A DNA stretch of 64,000 nucleotides from Deroplatys truncata (GCA_030765065.1 CM060990.1:281879341-281943340), one strand, 5' to 3'; positions 10,450 to 22,854 are shown, numbered from the stretch's first letter. Numbers and translations are program-made. Notes: a model not told the origin generated them from the sequence alone.

Positions 10450-10960
10450 CTGGTGCCAGAAACACCGAGCGAGTGGAGGAGATTATGTATGCGCTGTACG
10501 AGTGGGTGGTAATGGTACAGCGCGTTAATACTCTGAAGGACACTCGGGGAGTCTGCACATAGAACGCAGTGTTGTAACTCATGCCGCTGGATGTATAAAA
10601 GTGACTAATGAATACTTAAAAATTCGGCAGTAAAAACTGAACATTGCCCCGGTAAACGAAGGATAAAACTATGTTGACCTAAAACAAAGGCACACCCTAC
10701 TCCAACATCAGTCTTAGACCCGTCTGTACATATAAAATGCACGTCCCGGAATTCTGCCTGAAGTCTAAGAACGCGGATCTAAGGACTGAAGAAGGGGTCT
10801 CATTCTTCGGCATTGGCGTTAACCCAAGGTGACAGAAGGCCTCAGCGCGCAACCTAGGAGGAAAACGAGTTTGCCCTTTGGGAAGGTCCGGCGCTGCCGT
10901 AACCTCCAAATGCCGAAGAAGCTATCGAAATCGAACCCCTGGAGGGAGCAGTGCAGAGGA
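10450..10960 (-). pseudogene. LINE copy A/C: RNase H N-terminal half and post-RT segment
   Basis: Continues the RNase H split at 4427. The minus strand holds the third motif (CADSPSVLQSINALYHYHP-like, about 10510-10570) and GLRLMLE from the first motif. The fragment MPKNETPSSVLRSAF, seen before RNase H in every copy, lies at about 10760-10810. Several frame changes occur. Confidence 0.65.
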
Positions 10961-11029
10961 GCAAACTAGATATTGACGATCAAGCGAATCCTCGTAAAAC
11001 AGGTCGAAGGACGGGTGGTCAGGCAAGCT

Positions 11030-12213
11030 TCAGATTCGACAGGCATAGCTGCACAAACGCATCTCACGCCGGAAGGACAGCGGAGGTTCTGCAGCTTCAT
11101 CATACAGACTGAGTACAGTGCTGGTTAGAAAGGCCCTGTAACGACCCTTATGCCACGATGGTGAATGGCATTCAATCGTCGTAACACAGATGTACGTGCC
11201 GAAGAATAAACAATGCACCCGTAAGCAAGTTTGGATCGGACCAAGGAGCGATAAAGACGCAGAAGAACGGTCACATCAGCTGCCCAGGATCTGCCATTTA
11301 AAACACGTAAAATACTAAGAGAACGGTCACACTTTGCTTTTAAAAAGGAAATGTGCGAAGTCCATCTCAGCTTTCTATCAAAGAACAACCCCAAAAATGT
11401 CACTTCGTCTGCAAATGGAAGGACCTCCGGCCCAATATGGAGAGAGGGCGTGGGGAAAGCCTTCCGGCGCCAGAAATTAATACAGACGGATTTTTCGGCG
11501 GAGAAATCAAAGACGTTGGCGTTACTCTAGGCTTAGAGACGGCCAATACAGCTCTGGAGACGGCGTTCGAGCAGACAGGTCCGCCGTGAACTACAATAAA
11601 TGGCAAAATCGTCAACGAAAAGACCACGAAATGCCAGGTGGAATAAAATCAACAATGGTGTGGATAGCAATAGCAAAAAGTGTGACACTGAGTACAGAGC
11701 CCTGCGGTACACCGTTCTCTTGAATAAAACTACCGGATAAAATCAAGCCCACACGTACACGAAAGACGCGGTCTGTCTTAAATTCCCGAAGAAATTTGGG
11801 AAGACGACCGCGTAAATTCCATGCGTGAAGTGTACGTAAAATGCCGCACCTCCAACAAGTGTCATAAGCATTCTCTAGGTCAAAAAACACAGCCACAGTT
11901 TGACACTTTCTCAGAAACCCATTCATAATATGCGTCGACAGAGAGACCAGATGGTCGTCGGTAGAGCGGTGGCGACGAAATCCGTACTGAGCGTTCGCTA
12001 GAAGACTCTGAGACTTAAGCCACGATGTCAAAGGCCCGTTGAACATGCGCTTCATCACTTTGCAAATGCAACTGGTGAGGGTGATAGGGCGGCAGGTAGA
12101 AGGTAGTTGGCGATCCTTCCCAGGCTTAAGTATAGGGACAATGGTGGCTTCGCGCCAAACGGAAGGAAAAACGCCGCCGTGAGAAATACGGTTACAGACC
12201 TGTAAGAGAACGA
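11030..12213 (-). pseudogene. LINE copy A/C: reverse transcriptase region
   Basis: Best preserved between 11612 and 12058. There it shows AQYGFRRHRSTDDHLVSL, FFDLENAYDTCW (first catalytic Asp) and GVPQGSVLS. MTFLGLFFDRKL with RSKLAYG follows at 11125-11403. The (F/Y)xDD loop near 11600 is interrupted by a frame change. A 5' boundary rearrangement at 12214 is listed separately. Confidence 0.7.
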
Positions 12214-12380
12214 GTCAAAGGAGACGATGGTGCCAGAAAAACCGAGCGAGTGGAGGAGAACATGTATGCGCTGTACGAGTGGGTGGGTGGTAATGGTACA
12301 GCGCGTTAATACTCTAAAGGACATTCAGGAAGTCTGCGCAAAGAACACAGTGCCGTAACTCATGCCGCTGGATGTATAAA
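12214..12380 (-). other. RNase H segment misplaced inside the RT region of copy A/C
   Basis: Between two stretches that are adjacent in sister copies (CTGTAAGAGAA.GAGT and GCTGAAAGGTTC) lie about 165 bp. These match the RNase H sequence at about 10450-10590 in the same orientation (GGTGCCAGAAA.ACCGAGCG through GCCGCTGGATGTATAAAAG). The segment looks like an inserted patch from another copy. Confidence 0.65.
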
Positions 12381-12394
12381 AGGTTTTTGCTGAA

Positions 12395-13055
12395 AGGTTC
12401 CTTAACATCAAGATATGACATGAATGCCGTCCGGCCCAGGAGCGGAGTGCCTAGAGCAATGAATAACGTGCTCCAGCTCCCTCATTGTGAAAAGTTCATT
12501 ATAACACTCCGTATTAGCAGACCGAAAATTATAGGTCTCGGAACCCAGCCGGTCTTTGAGTGTGCGAAAGCTGGCGGAATAATGGTCAGAAATGGAAACT
12601 GCCTCAAAGTCAGCACCCAGTGTGGTAGCAATGGCACCCGGATCCACTATGGTGGCATTGGAAACCTGAAGACCAGAAACAGTACAACACAACACTTTAC
12701 CGGAGAAGTTACGACGTTTATCCCAAACAACAGAGGAAGTCGTAAAGCAACTAAAAGACTCGACAAAACGAGTCCATGACGCCTTCTTGCTATCCTGAAT
12801 AATGCGACGAGCCCTGGCGCACGGTTGCTACAAAGTAACCAAATTATCAAGTGTAGGGTGTCGCCGAAACACCCTCAGTGCAGTTCTACGGGCACGAACG
12901 GCGTCCCGACAATCCCCGTTCCACCACGTAACAGGAAAACGCCGAAGGTGACAGGACGAATGGGGAATGGTACGTTCGGTGGCAGATAGCAACGTAGACG
13001 TAAGGTGCTGAACCATTTGGTTAACGTCGGTGAAGGGCTGGTCGTCAAAATGCAC
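12395..13055 (-). pseudogene. LINE copy A/C: endonuclease-RT linker of ORF2
   Basis: Shows WWNGDCRDAVRARRTALRVF (12828-13055). In another frame it shows the segment ending RSANTECYNELFTMRELEHVIHCS..APGPDGI (12408-12695), the start of the RT domain. Frameshifts separate the pieces. Confidence 0.65.
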
Positions 13056-13151
13056 GAGGCTGAAATAGAATCTCCAGTCGGCTTTGCTGAATATCCAGGT
13101 AGGTACTCTGGAACGCTGGACGTGTTGAGTTAACAGAGAAACGACGCAGGG

Positions 13152-13784
13152 TTAATGGTCCCTGGAGTAGGTGTCACTGACGACGTTCCACTGCGGATGA
13201 CTAGCAAGCTGGATGGAGCAACCGGCAAGGTCTAAGTGAGAGAATGTACCAGAAGAATCAGATAGAAAAGTAGGTTCACCTGTATTGAGAATGGAGAGGT
13301 TCGACTGATCAAAAATGTCAGAAAGAAGAATTCCCCTCGCAGAAGTCCTTGGCGAACCCCACAGGGGGTGATGGGCATTAAATTCTCCCAACAGAAGAAA
13401 TGGTGTTGGGAGAGCGGACAGGAGATCTCGAATGTCCGCGATAGCGAGGGGAGGCGATGGAGGTGAATAGACAGAGCAAGTAGAAAAGAAAACGCCGGGC
13501 AATTGAAGCCTAACGGCAACAGCTTGCAAGTCGAACGGAAGAGCTAGAGTTTGAAAATGAACGTGGTTACGCACTAACAACATGGCACCTCCATGAGCAG
13601 AAGCACCCTCATCCGGTTCAAGATCGTAGCGAACCGGAGTGTACCCTCGGAGATCAAAAGGGTCGTCAGGGCGAAGCTTGGTCTCCTGCAAACACACGAC
13701 CATAGGCGAATGGGAACGCAATAAAAGTTGCAGTTCCGCCCTATGCGATCGAACACCACGTAAATTCCAGATCAGGATAGCCAT
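13152..13784 (-). pseudogene. LINE copy A/C: APE-type endonuclease domain, nearly whole
   Basis: An open frame of 210 codons covers most of the endonuclease: ILIWNLRGVRSHRAEL (N-terminal Asn region), VCLQETKLRPDDPF (Glu), LLGEFNAHHPLWGS (GDFNAH motif with the Asp changed to Glu) and a C-terminal SRDH (SDH motif, degenerate). Two changes at the expected metal and catalytic positions suggest the domain is inactive even where the frame is open. Confidence 0.75.
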
Positions 13785-13804
13785 GAATAAAAGGGATAAA
13801 CTTT

Positions 13805-15096
13805 CTACTTAGTAGAGCAGCTTAAAATAATCTTTTGCTTAACCTTTCGGCTCGGGCTTTTGGTATGGAGTTGGTCAGACTCCATAGGTTCCTCGAAGGA
13901 AGGGCCCACTCGCTCAGTGCCATAAACCGATTCAAGCACCGTGAATCGGTTCTGGGTGGCAATGGGTGAAGGTGGACGCTCAGTGCGGCTTGTTCCAGGA
14001 GCATCCTGGGACTTCGACCTTCGAGGAGCAGGAGAAGGTGAACATTTCTTACTGCGCGCACGCGGAGGGTCTTTCAGGAAATCTTCTTTATGAAGTTTCT
14101 GCTTTGGCTGCTTTGCAGTGCCTTGAGTCTTCAGACACTTAGGACCAGCGTTGGATGGCATGGTAACAGTACTAGAAACGGACGGCCGGATGGTAGTGGC
14201 GGTTAATGCAGTCATGGTCCAGGTCTATGTTTCGGCATCCTGTCGGGGTATTGGCGAGGCAAACACAGAACTAAATGTACCAGATCGCAGGAGAGAAGGT
14301 TGGCGCGCATAGTAACGCCTCCGGGCTTCGGCGAAGGAGAGTATCTCCTTAACCCAGGTTTCCTGGATCGCCTTCTCGTACAAATACCGCGGACAGTTGC
14401 CAAATGAAGCAGAATGAGACCCATTACAATTTACGCAGACGGGGACTAATAAACAGGTACCATCATGTACGGGCTCACTACAAGAGGCGTAGATGGAAAC
14501 GGCTCTCTTGCAAGAGACTTGCGTATGCCCAAAACGTTGGCATTTAAAACAACGCTGAGGTCGAGAAATTTAGGGCCTCGCCGCTATGCGTTATTACCCT
14601 GCTGAAGTGTTCGTGGGCAGATCAACGCCATCAAATGTTATAAACAGGGTACGAGTGGGTATCATTATTTCGTCGCGTTTGGCCTGCACTCGATGAACCG
14701 CTGTCACCTTCTGGTCTGCAAGATGTTCTCCAGTTCCGCGTCCGATATACCATCGAAGCTATGCGTGGTGACAACGCCTCGACAGGAATTCATGGTGCGG
14801 TACTTCTCAACACGGATAGGATAGCCGTGGAGAAGAGTGGCGCGCAACAAGGACTTAGTCTGCTGTTCGGATTTGGCTTGAACCACCAATGAACCAATCC
14901 GAAGACGAGTGCAGGTCTGAACCGCACCTGCAATTGCGTCAATGCCTTTCTGCACAATAAAAGGGTTCACTATTTCAAAAGTTTAACCTTCCTCAGTTCG
15001 CGAAATCACTAAGTAACAACCAGTTGTTGGTGGTGCTACCTCTGTTGCAAATACTTTGCGGCGCTTGTTACTTATAATGGAGAAAGGGTGCTCCAT
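13805..15096 (-). pseudogene. LINE copy A/C: ORF1 (gag-like), broken
   Basis: The start ATG is at 15096. The C-terminal Ser/Pro/Lys-rich part is open at 13805-14215, and the N-terminal part at 14704-14970 (IQKGIDAIAGAVQTC.. then ..SLLRATLLHGYP). The zinc-knuckle region about 14390-14580 is degenerate: the first CCHC box is still visible (KRCQRFGHTQVSC-like), but stops interrupt it. Confidence 0.65.
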
Positions 15097-15600
15097 AGCG
15101 AAATAAATCCTCCACCATTGCAACCGTCTCCGACCTCGGCCTCTGACTTCCCGGGCGTTACCCCGGCTTGGGTGAGTGGCCTATCTATACCAAACTCACA
15201 CCATGGTCACACCACTCAGAACATAGACAGAGGGACCCAATCGCCGTCAGAAGTCAGCAGCTCATGCAATGGCCCCCCGCGGGACTGCAGTTGAACAGCG
15301 GATACGAACATATACACTACATGACGACCCCGGGGGTGGGGATGACGCCATTACCCACTCACCCAGCTGCACACCTAGTGCGCGGGTATCCGTCAGGCTG
15401 TGTCTACGGAGGATTAAAATAAAGCGGTAAAAGGAACTAAAAGTGCGTGGGCGTTTCGCACGCAAGGTAGGCCGGCGAAGAAGGAAAATAGATGCGTAAA
15501 TGAATGGACGTGGGGCGAACTGAGCAGAAATAGAGAGAAAAAAGAAACGATGAATGAGATGCGATATGGAATGAAATGCACAGAACGCATGAGAGCCTAC

Positions 15601-15604
15601 CCTG
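15601..15604. repeat. 4-bp target duplication of the gypsy element (left)
   Basis: CCTG lies directly outside the LTR at 15605 and again at 23119-23122. Uninterrupted LINE copies read ..GAGCCTACC.TGAGTCCCCC here, so one copy of CCTG is the duplicated target. Confidence 0.8.
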
Positions 15605-16418
15605 TATAATGCCCGCTCCTTTCAGGGCGATAACGTCCTCTCCGTTCTGAGGAAATCTTAATCAGGGATGTATAGGATTATTCCATAATAATACAAATGG
15701 ATAAACATTAACTATATTTATTACCAATAATAAAATGACTGTGAATAAATGAACAGAATAAAATGCATTAATCATTAAGCTGAAGCATGTGAAGCACAAA
15801 ACAATAATAGATTTCTTATATTCCTTATTACATGATTATATATGCGAAACGTACGCTCTTTATTAGATTATAATGAATACCCTGGTTACTTTTACTTCTA
15901 ATAAATGCTAAACAAGTTCTCTGTACTATTTAATAACTTCTAAGGAAGTTATATTAAGTTCTCAATAAGGTCTAAATACGTTCTTAGTAAGTTCCCCACT
16001 CTCTGGCAGTATCTTAGGCTAATTCTTTACTCACTCATGATAGTTGCGATGATCAGGACCACGCCCGTCATAGTGTCTTGCAACACAGGTTTCACCCTCA
16101 ACAACTAAACAGAATATGGTCAAACTTCTACTATGAATTTACATATATATATCGCTTTAAAACAATTACGCTCGTATTAGTAAGCATTCCTGCAAGAGCT
16201 CGATGACGCACATCCTTGCATAGAATTGCGTTAGATCCCTGCAGCGTTATCTTAACCGCGTCCGGTTACAAAGTGTTACTTTGAGCAAAATGTAGCAATC
16301 TATGCTCTATCACATTTAACATGCATGTTGATTTGCAATCACATTAATTAGCAATAAATGATAAATGATAATTGCCTAGATATCTGCTTCCTACCAGAGA
16401 GTTACGATGGTCACTATA
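15605..16418 (-). repeat. gypsy 3' LTR (814 bp)
   Basis: Starts TATAATGCCC and ends TCACTATA on plus. It is nearly identical to 22257-23118, apart from a short (AT)5 run at 16143-16152 where the other LTR has (AT)24, a missing 12-bp T/G-rich stretch near 15655, and about three substitutions. The ends are not the usual TG..CA. Confidence 0.9.
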
Positions 16419-16436
16419 TTCTCCCCTACCTGAATG
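16419..16436 (-). other. Polypurine tract next to the gypsy 3' LTR
   Basis: The minus strand reads CAGGTAGGGGAGAA directly before the 3' LTR, a purine-rich run where plus-strand DNA synthesis would start. Confidence 0.6.
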
Positions 16437-16650
16437 AAACATAAAGGTAAACAATCCTATGTTTCACCAATTTCTAATGTGACCACAATATTCGAAATAC
16501 ATAACCCATCCAAAAGGAATACAATAAATTTGGTTAAAGTGTAAACAATTGGTACATTTATTTCTTGTGTTTACGTGTAAGCTCTTCGTGTTCTTCGTGT
16601 ATGTAATCTTCTTACTTGTACACTAGCACTATCACTTACCACTGCACTTT

Positions 16651-16818
16651 TTAAAATATACTATGATGATTGTAGACGATCTGCTGTTCTGTTTCTTCTA
16701 TCACCTGTACTGCTGATACTCGAGTAGGTACCTCCTGCCTCGGGGTTGGAACCGGAATCCCCTGTGTTGAAGTCCCCTCAGTTTCTGTTACCTGTCCTCC
16801 CTCTCGTGGTTCTGGATA
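16651..16818 (-). pseudogene. gypsy pol C-terminal tail, cut off by an internal deletion
   Basis: The minus strand is open for about 55 codons (starting YPEPREGGQV, ending NHHSIF then TAA at 16651). It is Glu/Pro/Thr-rich, like the C-terminal tail of gypsy pol. It lies just past the stop that ends integrase at 16842. The middle of integrase, including the catalytic Glu and GPY/F region, is missing, so a deletion joined the two parts. Confidence 0.6.
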
Positions 16819-16841
16819 GCTCTATTAATCCCGAAAAATTT

Positions 16842-19800
16842 TTATACTTCTTCGAACAAAGCTGATTGAAAATTAGTTCCCTGATCTGACAAGATTTTCT
16901 CCGGAACTCCATGTTTGCATAAGACTTTCGTCACTAATGCCCTAGCTACTGTTCCTGCAGTTTGATCTGGTATTGGAATAGCCTCAGGCCACTTACTGAA
17001 ATTGTCTATAACTGTTAAAATATACTTATTTCCTGAGGTCGTAACCTGTAACGGTCCTGTTATGTCTATTGAAATCAATTGAAACGGTCTGGTTGCCGTT
17101 TCCGATATTCCTAATGGTGCATTCGGTTTTCTAACTATTTTTCTTAATCCACATGTCTCGCGTAACCGAACATAATTCTTTACATCTTCTCTTATAGTTG
17201 GCCAAAAATATCTAGCTTCTATCAACTGCTTGGTGCGTTTTTCACCTTGGTGTGCACTAAATTTTGTATCATGATGTACTGTAATTACTGTTGATACTAA
17301 CTCACATGGTATTACTAGTCTATCACCTTTGCTAGTAGTTCTGTAAAGTATTCCATCTTTATCCAGAAAAACAATGTTATTTCTTTTTGTCCTCATGTCA
17401 TCTACTAACTGTCTACAATAAAGGTCATTCTTTTGAGCTACAAGTATAGTTTCTCTAGTCATTCCTACTTCTGGTGTTGGCTCTACTGAACTCCCTGTAT
17501 CTTTGTTTGCTTCTAACAAAAGATATCGCAATCTGGAAAGCATGTCGGCCATGACATGTTGTTTACCTGGTTTATGATTTACCTCAAAATCATATTCACT
17601 TAAGGTTAAAGCCCAACGCGTTAATCTAGCGCTTAAATGAGGATTCTTTGTAGTTAATAACCATGTTAGTGCTTTATGATCTGTATATATCATAAAATGA
17701 TTTCCAACCAAGTATATTCGAAATTTCTTTACCCCATATACTACACTTAAAAGTTCTTTTTCTGTGGTCGTATAATTTAGTTCTGGTGACGTTAACAGTC
17801 TACTGGCGTAACCAATTGGTCGTTCATTTCCATCCTGTTCTTGCGCAAGTACAACTCCTATTCCGTACATACTAGCGTCACAAGATAAAATAAATGTTTT
17901 CGAAAAGTCTGGATGTGCTAACACAACCTCAGACGTTAAAGCATTTACTAAGTCCTGAAAACATTTTTCTTGTTCTTGTTTCCATTCAAATTTTTGGCTC
18001 TTCTTTAATAACTGCGTTAAAGACTTACTTTTGTTTGCGAAATGTTCTATGAACGATCTATAATAGCCCACGGCTCCTAAAAATTATCTCACTTGTTTTA
18101 CTGTCGTCGGTCTTTCAAATTTCCTAATGGCTTCTAACTTAGCGGGATCTGGTTTGATACCTTTCGCGCTTACTACATGTCCAACATAAACCACTTCCTT
18201 ATGTGCAAAATGACATTTTTGGAGTCCTGGCTTTAATCCAGTTTCCATGAGCCTGTTAAATACCTGATCTAGTCTGTTTCCATGCCCTTCGATTGTCTTT
18301 GAATATACCAATATATCATCCATATATAGCAAACATATTAATCCTCTAAGTCCTCCCATGATTAAATCAATAGCTTTTGACCATGTCATTGGCGCTGATA
18401 CGAGTCCGTACGGTAAGCGATTATACTGATAACTCCCCTCTGTACAAATAAAACTAGTTTTGGGTTTATCCTGTTCTTTTACTTTAATAGCATGATATGC
18501 TGAATCTATATCTATGATAGAGAAATAAGCATTTCCACTCAACATTGACAAATTTTCCTTAATGTCTGGAATCGGCCACGATGGTACTCTTGTAACTGCA
18601 TTTAACTTCCTATAATCTATGCACAATCTATACTTAACCTCTCCATTAAGTGCTTTCTTAGGTACGAACAAACACGGACTTGCCCATTTGGATCTCGTGT
18701 GTTCGATAACTTTCCGATCTAACATGTCTTTTATCTGTCTTCTTAGCTCATCTTTCAATGCAAATGGTACTCTGTAGGGATTTTGCCTTATGGGGAGTGC
18801 ATCCCCTGTATCTATTGAATGTTCCACTACATCTGTGTATGGTAATTCTCCCGTTACTGAATCCATAAACAACATTGTGTGATGACGCACAGCTGTTTCT
18901 ATCACTAGTTTGTCGTGCCCTTCTAAATGTGCTAGTTTTTCTCCTATTAACTCCGTAATTTCATTGTATTGCTTTCGTCTCTCTGGGTTATCATAATCAG
19001 CATACGTTTCTCTACAGCGTTTACCTCTCGCTATTTGTCTCGTCAAATTTACCTGGCTCACTGGATAAGGTATTGATTCTACATCATTGCATATTACACA
19101 TTTTAAACTAATTCTTCTTCCTGCTCTAGCACACATTGCTCTAGCATCACACCTATTCATCCAACTATGCTGTTGCTGTATCACTGGTATTCCCTGTTTA
19201 TGGTGCTTTAGGGGTCTTACGCAACCTAACTCAACCAAATTCCCTCCTACATAGTGATTGTTATCTCTCGTCACAGCGCAAGAATGCTGACAACTGTCAT
19301 TCCGGATCTGATCAGACTGCCCACTAACATTACTTACGACTTCGGGCAACGGATCCAACCTATTTCTCTCATCTATATTATTCTCAAACATTGGTCCGTA
19401 CACAGGCCTGTAATTAATTGCCCATGGGAAAACAAGCTGCCGCTCTTTTCGATCTTCCGACCGTTCCCCTTCTATACCTCCTCCAGATATAGGAATTCTG
19501 CCCCTTGAACATATTTGAGAGTCATGTTCCTTCCATTTGCCGGAATATTCTGCACCCACACTAAATCGCCCCTCGCAGGCACGAGCAAATGGGAAATCTC
19601 TGGCCACAACTATAGGTCTATCGCCTAACTCTGTTTCACCTAAGTTCATCCCTCGAACTCTACTAGTTACTTCATTAACATCTGTCTTACTCCGCGGAAT
19701 TTCTTTTAATCGCGGTACTACACCTGCATTCTCATATGTCGAAATACAAAATCTTCTACAAGGATTACACAACAATAAATTTTCTTTATCTACCATGGTA

Positions 19801-20852
19801 AATTCATGAGTATTGTCCCTCACTTCACTGCTAAATTCAGAAGCTTCTCCTACTTTAAGTCCTTTTTCTAACACAACCGGTTTACTACTCATGTTTAATA
19901 TTCTCACTATGCCATATTTAGCATCTCTATCATATTTCGCATGAACCTGCCTCAGCCAATGAGTTTCAAGTGAAGCTTCTTTTTCTACTTCGTCTACTTT
20001 AACATTGTCTCTTTCTTTGCTAGCAAAATTTTCATTTTTACCTTTTTGTTCACCGGATACCCTTTCCTTTCCTTGTTTACCGCTTTCATTTATATCTTGA
20101 TAACCTAACACTTTTGTTATCACTTTGGCCATATACACTTTATTCAACACTACCTCAACAGGTTCTACATAAACTTCTGCGGGAAAATTGGTTCTGCTTT
20201 TACTTCTAATGTGAGCGAGAGTAACATTTTCACTATACGGCTCTAGAATTTTATTTTCTGCTATTACTACATCCCAAATTATTTCTGTCGTGTCCTCTAA
20301 TTTAGCATCGACTTGAAACATGAATATTCGTTCAACAAGTTCTGGGTTAGCTACTCCCTCGCGTTATCTAAGATTATTCACTCCCGATACCTCGATTTGT
20401 GAGATGGTGACTAAAGGTACACTTTCTCCTCCCATATGTAGTAGTTCATCACAGAGATTCACTCTAGCCTTTAATTTCCTCAGGATATCTAAACCTAATA
20501 TCCCTGTACAGCATATTTCTACTGGTGCAATATAAAACTTATGTTCTATTACTGTGTTACCTATTGTAACCTCCACTTTCATTTCTCCGACTATGCTTAA
20601 CTGAGCGCCTGTAACTCCTACTGCACGTAAGCTTGTTGGCATTACTGCATCATTAAACTTAATTACCCCCAATTTTAATACTGAGACATTAGCACCCGTA
20701 TCAATTATGATATGATGACATTTCTCTTGTATCACCACTTGTACATACAACTCCTCGGCAGTCCCTGCCCCTGCGGGTCCTGAAGCTAATACTGCGCCAT
20801 ATCCCCGCGTCTTGGCACAGTTTTGTAGTTTCCCTGATTCGATCCTTTCCAC
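16842..20852 (-). pseudogene. pol: gypsy pol: protease, RT, RNase H, truncated integrase
   Basis: One frame from 20852 to 16842 is interrupted by TAA at 20364-20366 (after protease) and TAA at 18084-18086 (a likely CAA codon before FLGAVGYYRSF). Protease has IIIDTGANVSVL. A spacer of roughly 500 residues, Cys-containing and unrecognised, separates it from RT. RT shows LPIRQNPYRVP, CIDYRKLNAVT and LLYMDDILVYS. RNase H shows ILSCDASMYGIG, TTTEKELLSVV and YTDHKAL. Integrase has a His/Cys domain in which the first Cys of the CxxC pair is Arg (RETC), then ISIDITGPL and LSDQGTNF. It stops before the catalytic Glu. Confidence 0.85.
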
Positions 20853-21768
20853 TTACAATCTTTTATCATGTGTCCTGGCATATTACACTTATAGCACCTT
20901 TTATCTGATTTCCCCTGACTACTTGTGCCATAGGGCCTCTGTACGTCTTTCGGTTTCCAAAATTCCCCATTTGGTTTCCTAAAGCCCTGAGGTTCACCTC
21001 TCAGTAGTTTATTTACGCCTCTATAGTCTCTATTTGCGCTTTTAACTCTACAGTTTGCTGCAACGTGTCCCACTTTATGACACTTAAAACATGCTTGTGC
21101 CACCGAAAATATTTTCTTTTCTGCTCCATTCGGTTTATTTTGGCCATTGCTGCCGCCCCTTTGCTTCTCTGCGTTTTCCACAGTTGTTGCTGCACGTATG
21201 GCTTTTGTCAAAGTGTCCGGCATCTGGAAGCGAACCTGCTGACCAACCACACCCCTAAGTCCATGTATGAACGCGGCAAGAAGTCTACGTTCCGCTTCCT
21301 CGTTAATTACTTTCTGCGTCACGGATTATTTGATTGAATGATCGTTTTCTGACATAACTGCCTACATCTATCTGCAAAAACCTCTACACTTTCATAATTT
21401 TTTTGAATAGCATCCTGAAGTGCTGTATAATGGTACTGAGCTGGTAGTTTTTCCGTGAATCGATCAATAAAAGCTTTCTTGAACGCATGCCATGCAATGT
21501 CACCAACCTGCAGGTCTGGTCTACCCTTGAAACATTGTAAAGCCGTTCCACCTAATTTTGCTCTAGCTATGTTAACTTGGTCTTTCGTCCAATTTCCTAC
21601 CACTGCTAAATGTTCTATGTTAGCAAGGAAATCTTTAACTGGTTTACTTTGTTTCGGATCTCCCGTAAATTCACGTATGTTATTAGCAATACTAACATCT
21701 TTGTTTCTCAATAAAGTCATCTGCCTCAATTTGTCTTCTAACTCCCGGACTTTTAATTCCGTTGCCAT
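20786..21768 (-). pseudogene. gag: gypsy gag, frameshifted
   Basis: The start ATG is at 21768. The first 149 codons carry the capsid-like part (WTKDQVNIARAKLGGTALQCF, then FTEKLPAQYHYTALQ), ending in TGA at 21319. The next part, open from 21322 to 20786 in the -1 frame, continues gag (LLAAFIHGLRGVVGQQVRF). It has two CCHC knuckles, CFKCHKVGHVAANC and CYKCNMPGHMIKDC. A one-base loss near 21325-21345 explains the break. The gag frame ends at 20786 and overlaps the protease frame by 67 bp. Confidence 0.8.
20828..20834 (-). other. Slippery heptamer for gag-pol frameshifting
   Basis: The minus strand reads GGGAAAC. In the gag frame it parses as G GGA AAC, the X XXY YYZ pattern required for -1 slippage. 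It lies in the 67-bp overlap, and the protease frame is exactly -1 to gag. Confidence 0.65.
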
Positions 21769-22238
21769 GACACTGTTTTAAGACTTACTACTACAATGAT
21801 AAGCAAGATACACAAAGCAAGAAGTAGCAATCGCCGTGGCAATCAATATAATATAACAACCAAAATCTCTGACCATAGCGTCTACCTTCTGAACCCACAT
21901 TGAAATTAACTATTAGGTAACACTTCTAACACTTCTACCTTTGCGTAGATTATAGAGTGAATGCGAAGGCTGTACTCTGGAGCTTGTTACATAATCACAT
22001 AAATATTGACTATCAGTAAATAAAATGACATGTGTTAATCGCTTTCACATATAACACTGAAATACGTAATGCTACACTCTGTATATACCCAGAAGCTGAA
22101 AAAGAAAACAATTAAAACAAAACATGAATTCGTGCGTTCGTTAGATACGCATGGTTGAACGTCAGAGTCTCTCAAACTTTCAACAATTCTCCCAACAATT
22201 TTAAAACCTCCGTTAAAACTAACTCCCAACAAAATCCA
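21769..22238 (-). other. gypsy 5' leader between primer-binding site and gag
   Basis: About 470 bp of AT-rich untranslated leader. No credible reading frame is seen. Confidence 0.6.
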
Positions 22239-22256
22239 GCACCGCTGCCACCAATA
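22239..22256 (-). other. Candidate primer-binding site next to the gypsy 5' LTR
   Basis: Directly inside the 5' LTR the minus strand reads (T)TGGTGGCAGCGGTGCTGG. It begins with TGG, the complement of a tRNA CCA end. The priming tRNA was not identified. Confidence 0.45.
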
Positions 22257-22801
22257 TAATGCCCGCTCCTTTCAGGGCGATAACGACCTCTCCGTTCTGA
22301 GGAAATTGTGTTTGTTTTCTTAATCAGGAATGTATAGGATTATTCCATAATAATACAAATGGATAAACATTAACTATATTTATTACCAATAATAAAATGA
22401 CTGTGAATAAATGAACAGAATAAAATGCATTAATCATTAAGCTGAAGCATGTGAAGCACAAAACAATAATAGATTTCTTATATTCCTTATTACATGATTA
22501 TATATGCGAAACGTACGCTCTTTATTAGATTATAATGAATACCCTGGTTACTTTTACTTCTAATAAATGCTAAACAAGTTCTCTGTACTATTTAATAACT
22601 TCTAAGGAAGTTATATTAAGTTCTCAATAAGGTCTAAATACGTTCTTAGTAAGTTCCCCACTCTCTGGCAGTATCTTAGGCTAATTCTTTACTCACTCAT
22701 GATAGTTGCGATGATCAGGACCACGCCCGTCATAGTGTCTTGCAACACAGGTTTCACCCTCAACAACTAAACAGAATATGGTCAAACTTCTACTATGAAT
22801 T

Positions 22802-22854
<53 letters not shown>

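Noticed and set aside
19254-19809. Plus-strand frames in the gypsy pol region
   Set aside because: Antisense shadows of the long pol frame.
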